Assembly (NCBI GenBank): GCA_023374025.1 | Contig: SIJG01000064.1 | Location: forward strand, 23,943 to 87,942 | DNA: 64,000 nt | From: Heterodera schachtii | Taxonomy: Eukaryota; Nematoda; Chromadorea; Rhabditida; Heteroderidae | Direction: 5' to 3' | Program-made: the position numbers and the translations under genes | Notes under the pieces: generated by a model | Told to the model about the DNA's origin: nothing | Database searches by the model: none | The model's input: the letters and a program-made list of their open reading frames with translations, nothing else | Shown here: piece after piece, positions 48,535 to 60,143 of the stretch | How the letters are laid out: every line of letters starts with the position of its first letter | Numbering within the stretch: position 1 is the first letter of the stretch

Positions 48535-48897
48535 AATTTTGGAGAACAAGGGGGGGGGGGCAGGGCTCCGGCGGTCCCGATAGGCGCCGCCGGGATAATT
48601 TTTAATTCGATTTTTTAGAAATTTTGTCTTAAAATGACCAAATTTAGCGATTTTGAGCAAATTTTTAAATAAAATTAAGGTTTTTAGAGTACGGCAGTGG
48701 CTATAGGCGCGCCGGATAATTTTTTGAAAATTTCTCAGCAATTATGAACAGAAATAGTACAAAATACTAATTTAAAAAAAAAATAAAAAATAATTCCGAA
48801 AATTTCTGACTTTTATCAAAAGTTTCGGAAATCAGAAATCGGAATCCTGACCCCAAAAATGTCGGAAATCAGAAAACGGAATTTCGTGCCATCCCTG
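48535..48897. mobile_element. Truncated hAT-like element with two GC-rich hairpins
   Basis: Hairpins at 48568-48593 and, degenerate, 48693-48714. The right end is CCATCCCTG at 48897, preceded by repeated TCGGAAATCAGAAA words; inverted it reads CAGGGATGGCACGAAATTC, a hAT-type end. I find no matching left end, so the left side is lost or lies beyond a rearrangement near 48.1 kb, where GGCACCGCG occurs. A minus frame over it (48529-48741) is the hairpin read-through. Confidence 0.55.
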
Positions 48898-50713
48898 CTA
48901 CATATTTATAAAATAAATATTTTTTTATTATTAAGATGATATTATTAAATAAATAAAAAATAATTTTAGGTTTTCCATGTTTAAAAATTTATATCTAATA
49001 ATACAACTTGAAAATATAGCTATTTTTATTTATGATTTTGTGAGCATTTATAAATACTTGTTATGATTTTGTTTTGTTTGAATGTTGTGCACTATTTTAA
49101 TTATGCTTTTTTGAACTTTTTGTTTTTTGCTATTATATATAAATAGTAATTATTAACTATTAACTCATTTCTTGTTAATAGGTTTATGTTCTGATAATTA
49201 ATTATTCATATATTTTTTAATTCTCATGTCATGCTCTAGTCGAATCTCAACATTTTGTGCTTGGTTTGTTTTATATTTATCATTCATTTATCTATGCAAT
49301 TATTCATTATAAATTTATGTTTTTTTGTTGCATTTCTAAATTTATAAAAAATTTGTAATGAATTTTGATTTAATCAATATATTTAACAATAGCTTGTCTG
49401 CTATAATTAGGGAAATTATCACTTAAACAAATTGCTGATTTTGATTAACAAATATTTATTTAGTTGATTAAACATAACAAAATACTTCCTTAAATTAACA
49501 AAATATTTAATTGTGTTAAATGTGTTTTTAATTGTACCAATTTACCATCATCTACAGAAAAGTGTAATAATTATATAAAATTAATTTTTTAAAGTATTAA
49601 ATCACAATAATACAGAAAATACAGATAATAATAATTTTCTTTTCTTTTTTTATTTCTTTTTGAGTTTGGTTTAATACGATAAGGTATTTCATTTAAAATG
49701 AATCTTCATTTTTCTCTAATTAGTTTTATATTTAACAATCATTCATAAATTATCTATTATATTTGGGCTTATTCTGTTCATTTCCTAAATAGTAAATTTA
49801 TTGAAAAGTTCATTCAAAAATTTAGATTTCAGATGTTTTTTTCTCAATATTTGAAAATTATTTTATCTTTTTTATAATTTTTAATTATTGAATTAAATTT
49901 TTGGGGTTTTATATTATATTAATTATTTTTGTATTTGTATCTACAATTTTTTACATCTTTTCGAGAAAAATAAATTAGTAAATTCAAAATGAAATGTAAT
50001 TTTAATATTTTTACATAGAGAAAAAATGTACGAATTAACAAATTTGTAATTATAAGAAATTTACTATTACTGTTTAAACTTAACAAGAATTACGGTCGTT
50101 TATTTTCTTTCCATTTGTATTTTTATTCGTTTTTTATGTTTTCTATTTCTATAGAATTGAATCATTATTTTACTATTCCATTAATTTGCTAATCTATTTT
50201 TGTCAATTTTTAAAATATTTATTTGTACGAACTCCGTTTCATTTTTATATATTTTTATTTTTCTCACTTTTCAAAATGACTAATTTCTATTTATGAATTT
50301 ATAGTTTTAATTTTTTGTGCGACAGTAAAATTATTATTATCGCCATTTAGGAGAATTGTCTTGCGGAAGTAAAAAAAACGCAGAAAAAAATACAGTCAAT
50401 ATTGTATATCATCATATTTTCATGAATTAATTATTCATTTTTATAAATAATTGGCAAATATTAACTTTTGTACTATTAATAATTTATGAGTAATCATTGA
50501 CCCAGCGATACGCTTCATTAATTATAAATTAATGTTGTTAATGATTAATAAATTAGTTGAGTTTGTATTGTAGTGATTTCTTTAAAATTTCTAATTTTAT
50601 TTTCGGAATATAGTTTTTTTATTATTACATTTATTATTATATTTTTTATTTATTCTTTTCAAAGTATTTTCATTCGATTTAATTATTTTTCATTAAAATA
50701 TACGTTTAATTCA
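48898..50713. other. AT-rich spacer
   Basis: No gene, RNA or repeat seen. Confidence 0.6.
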
Positions 50714-51365
50714 GGGTTACCCTTGAAAATTTCCCGAAATAAGAACATCGCTGGGCAAAAATAAGATTTTAGGGTCAAAAACAAGGACATTTTTTAAAAC
50801 ACGCTTCCAAAACTTTAAATCGCATTTTTTTCCAACAAAATCAAGCATTACTCACCGCCGTCTATTTTCTGAGCAATTCCGGCTTAGAAATGAGAAATTT
50901 ATACATTTCCGAAAATGGATTTTAACAATTTTGTGAAAATATAAGCAATTTGTTAATTATTTTCAGTTCATTCGGGATCAAAAAATCAGATTTTTAACAA
51001 TTTTATTTGCGGCGTGCTTTTTCCAAAAAATTTTGAGGAATGGGCGAGGGGATGGGGTCCGGCGGTGCCGATAGGCGCCGCCGGAAAATTTTTTTTGTAA
51101 TTTCTTTCTGATTTGTGAACATATTTTCATCAAAAAATGATCAGTTTTGCGGTTTTTACATCCAAAAGGTTTTTTGCGGAATTTTTTCAAAAAACTTTCT
51201 TTTTTTAGGAGGGGGGAAGTCCGGTCGGTGGTGCCAGTAGCGCCGCCGGAAAAAATTTGTAATTTAGCGCGACTTGGTAACAAATTTTCACCAAAAAGGC
51301 CAATTTTTACATTGCAAATCTTAGGTCAACCAAAAATGACAATATTTTATGATTTTAAATGTTAA
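50714..51365. mobile_element. Diverged relative of hAT-like elements A/B
   Basis: Starts CAGGGTTACCCTTGAAAATT; the following TTTCCCGAAATAAGAACATC, CTGAGCAATTCCGGCTTAGA and TTTATACATTTCCGAAAATG match the non-coding end of A/B. Two hairpins: 51059-51084 and 51221-51249. The zinc-finger frame is absent and no right inverted end or target duplication is visible. Frames 50978-51283 and 51147-51365 come from the repeat. Confidence 0.65.
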
Positions 51366-51369
51366 AATT

Positions 51370-54300
51370 ATGAATGAATTCCCATCGATAAAGGAAATAA
51401 GTTTAGTTTTGCATTTAAAGTTTAACATTATTTATGACGGAAAAGAATTCTAATATGGGATAATTAATAATAAAAATAAAAAGTATTTTTAATTTGATAA
51501 AGTTTTAATATTTTTGAATTGCAAACTCCCACTAGTAACTGACAATATTGTTTTTGTTTTATTTTATAAATAATATAACAATTGAAGAATTTTAGTTTTC
51601 ATACTGCTGTGGAAAAAAGTTAAAGGAGTTTGATTAATTAATATAATGTTAAATTTATTATTAGTTTTATATTTGAATTATTATTTTTAAAAGAGGGTTT
51701 TGACAAACCCAGAATTGTAGCACTAGAATTTAGTTTTTTAAACATTTAAATTAATCTAAATTTTTTTGAGATTTAAAAATCGAACAATCCCGCGCCTGAC
51801 CCTTATAAAATAAAAGCCTAAATCAATAAAAAGCAATATTTATTTGGGTCATTAAACATTTGTACATTTCAAATTAATTAATTTTAATATAAAGAAAATG
51901 TTTCCATCATAAAAGTAACTTAATAATGTTTGAAAATTAAATTGGAATAAAATGAATTTTCTCAATTTTATAACAATTTTTCAGACTAAACAAAAAGAAT
52001 TATATTTTAATAATTAAAAAAATAAAATAAATATTATGATTTATTCAATATAACGAAATAGTGAAGACGCATAAATTAGATTTTAATCTTGGTTTATTTG
52101 TATTTGAAATTAAATTCTTAATTAGATTATTGAAAGATGCATTTGTGCTTAATAATTGGACTTGAAAGGGCTATCGATTGATATAGAGATACAAATCTTG
52201 TTATTTTAAAAATTATATTGCGTGAAGTTTTTGTTATTTAAGGACTTTTTGTTCAAACGCTGTAATTTATTCAATTATTTAATCGGGAATCATAAAAAAA
52301 TTGTCCTTAATTTCCAAATCTATTGGTAATTGTCATGAATTGGGTGTTTGTTTCTGTAATTTTTAAACTGAATTTGTTAAAATTTATTTTTGATTTTGGT
52401 GCTTATTAAAAGAATATAAAAATTTTAATTTCATTTCATAGTTATAAATATGTAATTATTTTTGAACGATTAAATTCAAAATTATCATTAATAATAAATA
52501 AATTAAATATTTTTAATTTTTCAGCCTTTTTCAATAAAAATTGTTATTTTGCTTATTTTTCTTAAATGAATATTCCGAATTATCTGTAATTTATGTACAT
52601 TTATGTATAATGCTTCATATGTTTATACAATTATTTAAATAAAATGATTATTTCGTATAAAATAAGGCATTCTTATTATTTTAATTTTTTAAATATTTGT
52701 GGAATATTAGGTATAATTTTTTCTTAAATCTAAATTTTGTTTTATTTCTATATAATTTCTTAAATAAAATTATATTTGATTTGATTTTTGTAACAAAATT
52801 AGCTTTTTAAATGCATATTAAAGTTGTTTCAATTAATTTTTAAATTTAATTAAAATTTTTGTAAAAACAAAATTGTCAAAATATTATTTAGAATTATCCA
52901 TAATCAAAAGAACTCGTCGCATATAAAACTTTTTATAAATGACTAATGCAATCAAAAAAATAAACTTATAAAAATACTAAAACTAATTTTTTAAATATTC
53001 ACTATCTTATTTTTGACTTATTATTATTTTTTATTTATTTCTGTGCTTTAAAAAATTCGTTTTGTGTTTTACATTAGTTTTTTAATTCATTATAACACGT
53101 TTTCTAGGCGAATTTCGCGTTTGTTCTCAATGAGCTCATCCAATTGATGAATTATTTATTCCTTTACAAATTTGAGCTGATTTTAATAAATTTCATTGTA
53201 TGTTTTAATATTAATGCTTAAACCGTAGCTTAATTACACAGCTTTCTTATTATAATAATATTGATTTTATTAATAATTTTTTTCATTTTTAAATACTATT
53301 TTTTCTTGGTTTTTTAAATTAAGAGTGTTTAACCATTAAAGCATTATTTTTTGATTTTAGATTTTTTAGATATTATTGTATTTAAAGAATTTTATTCTAA
53401 CTACTATTTTTAAAATTATTTTTGAAGAATTTCTGATTTTTGATCTAAAACATTAAAAAAATTTATAAAATTTTTGATAAAAAAGCTGAATACACTCATT
53501 TATACTTTTATGTATGCAATTTTATTATTATATGAATATGTTTTTTTGTAGTACCCTTTCACTATAGATTATTTTTTAAATTATAGTATAAAAAATCTCA
53601 AATAATTGTTGTTTTTATTAACCATTAATGAATTTCATTATTATTTTTTACCAGTTGGAAGCTAATTTACAAAAAAATAATAATTCTCTCTTTATCGAAT
53701 AGAGTCAAAATTTTCGTAATAATTCAACAAATCCAAATATAATTAGTATTTTAACATTTAGTATGATGCAGTAACAAAATAAAAACCAATTAAATAAAAA
53801 ATTTCCTTTTTATTATATTTATTCTTGTTTTTTGTCTTTTTGCAAATATATTAAAAAAATCTTACTTGCACATACATCTATCAAAGACTCTTATGCGATT
53901 ATTTAATAATTGTTATTTTCATTTAAAAAATTTCAAGTTTATTTTTTTAATAGTTTTTTCTGATTAAGTAATTTATTTTTATGCTTGAAAATTATTTTAA
54001 TTCTATTGTCCGCTTTATGCTCTTTCGCTTACTTTTTGTCAGGGTCTTTATTTGTAGTTAAGTTAATTTAGTGTCTATGTTTTTTTAAACATTCATTTAA
54101 ATTTTTTTAAAATTTAATCAACTTGTGATCTGATATTAAATTTTTGTGTGCTTTTTAATGTATGATGAATTTGTCTCTATTTTGTATAATTTGTTCTTTT
54201 AAAATTTATCAATAAATAATATTTGGGAGGTCATAGTTGGAATTTGAGAAAATTCTCACTAATTACACTGTGAGCCCAAATGCGTAAAATTAATTTACCA

Positions 54301-57300
54301 TATCAAATTATGGAAATTCGAGTGACGTGGAATATTAAAAATTAAAATTAAATTATTTAATATAAAAACCACAAACTATTTCTTTAAACATTTGGTTTTA
54401 ATATATGGGAAAAAGAATAAATGCAAATTTAATTAAATATCATGCTAATTTCTTAAATTATTAGATTAAAGTTTTTTTAATATATTCGAATCATTGTGAC
54501 TATTAATTACTTTTATATTAATATTTTTGTTATTCCATAATTTTTATTTTTTTAACTTAGATTGAATACCTTTTTCTAAATTTTATTATTATTTTAGCTT
54601 CAATAAATATAGTTTTGCCATTATTATTTATTATGATAAAGTTCAAAATTTTTTCCTTAAGTAAAAAAAAGTTATAAAACATTGAACATGTTATGCTTTT
54701 TACAATATTCATGCTTTGCATATATAATTATAATCAAAAATAATATGAAAATGGTAATACTTATCAGATTTGAAATGCAAAGCTTCATTGTCATTATTAA
54801 TAGATTTAAAAAATTAAATATTATAAAATTCATGAATATAAAGTTATTTATATATTTAAATGAAAGCGGGAAGAAAAGTCAACTCTATTTTTTTTTATTA
54901 ATAATTAATAAAAATTTTAAATTTTTATTTAAGTAGATGCAAATTAATGAAAATATATATAAAAGTAATAATAATCCTTAAATATTATTTATTACTTTTA
55001 TTGTTTCGGTGAAAAACAAAGAAATTTTTAAAATATAATACCATAGAAAAGTAAAAAAAAAATTAAATACATAATGTTACTTAAAATATGCAAAAGACTA
55101 ATATAAATAAATAATACAATACAATTAAAAATTTGATAGCTTTTAAATTTTTAAAAATTTAAATCAATAATTCATTCTATAAATCAAAAAACAACAAATT
55201 AATTTTTAAGAAACGAGTGTTAATTTAGGGCCAATTAAATATGGAACTGCTTCCATTTAATTAAATAAGTGTTGTTTGAATTTAAATTAATAATTAAATA
55301 AGAATTTGATTGAATATTTTTATTTATTTCAATAAATCTATTTTCTTGGATTTTGAGCAAATTTAAAATGTTTTCTTAATCTTATTCTATATTATTTTTA
55401 TTAATTTTTTAAATTTGATATTATTCTATAAAATATTATTTAATATAAACATTTATTTTTATAAAATGACACAATAATAAATGTAAGTATTCAAGCATTC
55501 AAATTTAAAAGCTCGCTACTTTTGCGTATTTATAAAATCACATTAATTTTATTTAAATATTATTGTTCCTCTTTATTATTTTCAAAAATTTTGTAATTAA
55601 AAAAATAATAAATTCGATGTAGAAAAAACAAATCTTACAAAATAAAATTGTTTAAATCTTCATAATGAAGAATTAAAATATTATAATTTCTTAAATTAGT
55701 AATATTTATTTTGTCTTTTACATTTTCAGAAAATGCGTATTTTTATTTTGTTAATTTTAAGTATTTTATTTATTTATTAAAATATACAATTATTACAGTG
55801 TTTTGTGAAAAATTTTTTTTTAAGAATTTGGAATTTGACTCTCTTTATTTTTATCAATTCGTGTCATTTTTTGCACAATTTAGCTATTTATATATTTCAT
55901 TCTGATAAATATTCGAATCTATTTTTATAATATTTTTGAAATTTCAATAAAATTGCAAAATTCATTTAATATTTAACTCTAATAAAATATTAATTTTATT
56001 GGTAAATAAAAATTTAAAAAAATGGGGGATTTAAAAAATTTATATATCATATAATTCTTATATCCATTAATAAAATTTAAAGATTATATTTCTGCGTCCT
56101 TTTAAAATATTCAATTGTTTTATTGAAATTCATTATATTTTATGAATTATTTTAATTTAATCTAGTTAAAAGACTGAAAATTTTTTGTATGATTTAGAAA
56201 TAAATATAATTCTTTTACCTCTGAAGTAATCACAAAGTTTCAAACATCAAAAAAACTGGTTCTAAATTAATAGAATTTAATTTTATCTTCTAAACCATAC
56301 AAAATTTTCATTTAAATACGTAAGAAGTTTATTGATAAATTTACTTTTAAAACTACATTTATTTTCAACAAAATTTTAAATCAATCTTTTTTTTCATCAT
56401 ATATTTATTTTACGATACATATGTAGATACAAAAGCATTGTTAAAAAGTTATTAAACAAATAAGAATCATTTAACAAAAGCAGAATAAAATTATAATATT
56501 TATTAAGTGCAAATACTGAAAAAATAATAGTCAATATATTAAAATTATTATTTTTTTATAGAATAAATAAATATTTTAACTCTTTTATTGATTTTTAGAT
56601 CTTATAATTTTTAAATTATTTTAAAATATATTGGTTCTAAAAATGTATAATTATAAAAATATTAAATAAATTTATTAATAATAAATAAACAAAATATAGA
56701 TAACAGAGTGGGCAAAAGCAGATGTATTTTGTCGAAGACCTTTCCTTGGGATTTATAACAAAATGCTAACCTCCTCATGTCGCTCGGGTAAATTGTTTTC
56801 TTCTCCATGAGTAGCTTGCACAGCTATAAAATGCATTTTCATTAAGCTATAAATTTTTTTTATATTATTAATGATAGTGTCATTGTGTAAAAATATAAAT
56901 TTAAATGTAAAAATTATTTTCCTTTAAATTATTTTTCAATTGTTTTTTCATTTTTTGTTAAATATTTTCTGTTACTAAATTTTTTTTAATTGAATAAAAA
57001 CAGATCTAATTTTATCAATCTATTTTTATATATTTTTGTCAAACTTACAATTTATGCTTTATGAATTCAAGTTTCTTCATCCGCTAACTGTTTATATTTA
57101 AAATAAATTAATTTTTGAATTTCAATTTTTTTAAAAGCTTTTGTGCTCTATTTTAAGGATTTTATTTTTATTTATTTTAACTGGAATTTTATAAAACCTT
57201 AATTATTTATATATCACAGAAGATTATAAGAATTCCAAGACAAATAAACTCATCAAAATAATAACAGACTATTTTATTCAAATAAATAAACTTTAAAAAA

Positions 57301-58130
57301 TAATTCAAATTAAAAGTAAAATTAAATTATGTTTAAAAAAGAATTAACATAATTACTTTATTGGGCAAAAAAAGGAGATTGGAAAAATTTTAATTAAATT
57401 TCTGAATCATTAAAGAAAGCATTTACCTATTTAATCATTGAGGGTAAATGCAAAAATTATTTATTTTAGTATTTTTTTATTCATACTTTTTTTTCTTAAA
57501 ATTTCAACACCATTTAATTTGGTAAAAATACTATACATTTTTGGAATTATTTTATATCATATAAATAATTAAAATATCATAATTAAATCATTCCACTGGT
57601 TAACTTTTTTTTCATATTGTACATACATAATTTGTAATATTAAATTCGAATTTTTTTTTACAAATTAATCAAATATTTTTGATGAAAAAACATAAAATAT
57701 TATAAACCTTGTAATTTTTAAGCATATTGTTGAATTTTATTTAATTAAAAATGCTTAAATGATAATAAAATCATTTATTTTTATTTGTATTGTTTTATTG
57801 GATTTAAAAGAATTTTTGAAAAATGAAACAAATAAAAGTCTAACCAAAACTTTATTTCTACCAATGCTCATTTTCAAGGAATGCTGAAATTTAAGGATAC
57901 TTTCAAATTTTCAATAAACTAAACATAAAAATTAGTGCCAATTCGAAACTGTGCATTAGAAGGAGAACATAAATTATAAACACAACGGAAAATAATTATG
58001 TAAAACAATAGACATTTAAAAATTTTGATTATTAATATTAGCTGAAACCTCTACGAAAAAATAAAAATATTATATAATCAAATTTTATTTTTTGCATTAT
58101 CTACAACAATTGTCAAATCAAATTCAGTAA
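51370..58130. other. Long AT-rich spacer
   Basis: About 6.8 kb without a convincing gene or RNA. Frames such as 54682-54936 and 55711-55905 use AT-rich codons and are hydrophobic by composition. 57674-57762 is the partner of the repeat at 27838-27930. A GCTCGGG-containing patch at about 56705-56830 is slightly GC-richer without a recognisable product. Confidence 0.6.
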
Positions 58131-58159
58131 AAATGTTTTGAAAGAACTTCAGTAGTTTT

Positions 58160-58300
58160 AGAAACACAGATTTCCCCGGATTACGGTAGCCCCCCATACC
58201 TATGGGAGAGCTGCAGGCCAACTGAGCGCCAGCCATTTAGCGCCAGCCAAGTGAGCGCGGGCCATTTCGGCGCTAAAATTTTCAGTACTGAAGCCAAAAC
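58160..58300. repeat. Iterated AGCGCC end, relative of the 14.6-kb MITE
   Basis: Four tandem units of 14-15 bp: GCCAACTGAGCGCCA, GCCATTTAGCGCCA, GCCAAGTGAGCGCGG, GCCATTTCGGCGCTA (58217-58275), preceded by CCCCCCATACCTATGGG. The words GGGCCATTT..GCGC match the outer right end of 14602-14962. The opposite end is not present, so this is a solitary or truncated end. Confidence 0.7.
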
Positions 58301-59210
58301 TTATTGCGCGACTTTTTTTCAAGTTCGCGACTTTATGCAAATTATTTTATTGATTTATAATTATTTGTTAGCCCTTATATATAAATGAAAGTTATAATAT
58401 TTTGTATGTTTTATGTTTTATTTTGAATGTTTTAAAATAATTGTAGAAAATTCTTTTTTTATTGTTATCAAATTATTTATTTTTTATTCGTTTAGAAAAG
58501 TATTTTTGGTTTTACACTAATGTCCATTCTTAGGCATGAGTCGATGTTCTTTTTGTTCATCCACTCCATGTACACATATTTTTTTTTTATTTAAAGAATT
58601 ATACTATATAAAATTTTTATTGAAGCATGAGTTGTATTCTTTATAATTTACAATAAATTTTTTTTTTCATTATTTTTGTGTAGGCTTTATACAATAAAAT
58701 TCTTTTTCTATTTTAATGGACATTCTAAAAACTAAATTATTAATCTTTTTATAAAATAAATAGTAACACTTTTGTTTTAATGTTTAAGCGATTTTAACTA
58801 ATATTTTTTTACATTTAGATAAACTTTTTTGTTAGTATTCTTATGTTATTGATAATTTAATAATAATCTATCATTTTAAATTTACTTATTGATTAATTTG
58901 ATTTTTTAAATTCATTATTTATTAGATTATAATTTTAAAACGATTAAAAATTTTTTTTTTAATTTTTGTAACTAAAATATGCTTAATTTTAATGTTTGCA
59001 GTAAATAAATTAAAATCCTCTTATTTGTCACTGATTTTGATTCAAATGGTAAAATGACGGTATTGTGTTGCTTCAAAATTTTTTTCTCTTTATCCAAATG
59101 TTTTATTTTCAATAAATTACTATTAACAATTCTATTTTAAAAAATTAATAAAAATTCATTTGTTTAAATATTTTCCTCATGATATTTTTATGCTTTTTTT
59201 AAATTTACAT
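58301..59210. other. AT-rich spacer
   Basis: No gene seen. GCGCGAC and GTTCGCGACTTTATGC near 58305-58340 may be the inner part of the preceding element. Confidence 0.5.
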
Positions 59211-59212
59211 TT

Positions 59213-59335
59213 GTTAATATTAATTCTAAATGGAACAGTCTTTTCTTCGGATAATGCCTATAATGAATCTTTCTTATTTAATTAGTAAATTGAATTTTAT
59301 TTTTTTCGGTCTTATCTAAATTAGATCATAATTTT
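59213..59335. repeat. ~110-bp direct repeat, copy 1
   Basis: TAATTCTAAATGGAACAGTC and the following TTTTCTTCGGATAATGCCTA recur at 60036-60143; copy 1 has a ~14-bp stretch (GAATCTTTCTTATT) missing from copy 2. Confidence 0.85.
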
Positions 59336-59435
59336 TAAAAACAATACCAAATTGCTTCATTAATATATTGTTATTTATTTCAACTATGACAGAATTTATA
59401 ATTCAAAAAATTACCAATTTAATTACATTATAATT

Positions 59436-60030
59436 TTTAAGAAAAACAAATAATATTAAAACACTATGCCTTATTAAATGGCTATTCTTGAAATAAAAAG
59501 CTATTCATAAAAAATTATTATTAAAATATAAACAAACATAATTCTAAAAGTCAGCGAAATTATAAAAGTTTAATATGCTCTAAGCAGCTTCGGATACTGT
59601 TTAGGAAGTCAGAACAAGGTAAAAGTAAAAAATTTAGTTTTCAATCAAAAACCACTAAACATAATGAAAAAATTAAAAAGTTATTTATTGTAAAATTAGT
59701 AGGTTAAATATTTAATACATAATTATAATATGCAGAAACACCAGAAACAATAAATATACAAGGAATACGAGCAAGTTTCTTCTAATAACTATTTTTAAAA
59801 ATTCAAATTTTATATACAAAAAAATGATTTAAAGAATCAGCAAAAAAATAAAAATCATATAAATATTATAAATTATCAAAACGAGAAAGATGAACATTTT
59901 AAAAAGACTAAAATTTATTATGAAATCAAAATCCGTCATGAGTTTTATAAATACATCCTAAAAATAATCGTGATACTATACGACTTGACTTCCTCTAATA
60001 TCATGCAAAATTTCAGAATATTTCTTTTAA
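59436..60030. repeat. Inverted, deleted copy of the 46.7-47.56-kb repeat
   Basis: 59436-59720 and 59876-59934 are the reverse complement of 47166-47562, split by ~155 unrelated bp. 59938-60030 then matches, inverted, the right arm of the palindrome (TGACTTCCTCTAATATCATG, GCAAAATTTCAGAATATTTC), with ~330 bp of the arm deleted. The whole lies between the two 110-bp direct repeats. Confidence 0.8.
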
Positions 60031-60035
60031 ATTTA

Positions 60036-60143
60036 TTAGTATTAATTCTAAATGGAACAGTCTTTTCTTCGGATAATTCCTATAATAATTAGTAAATTGA
60101 ATTTTATTTTATTTTTCAGTCTTATCTAAATTAGAAATCTACA
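60036..60143. repeat. ~110-bp direct repeat, copy 2
   Basis: Second copy of 59213-59335, ending GTCTTATCTAAATTAGA like copy 1. Confidence 0.85.

Noticed and set aside
48529..51283. Minus ORFs sharing GGAYR.RR residues
   Set aside because: The shared residues come from reading through the GC-rich hairpin of the repeat.
54682..55905. AT-rich ORFs of 64-84 codons
   Set aside because: Composition-driven Phe/Ile/Lys/Tyr proteins with no motif and no splice context.
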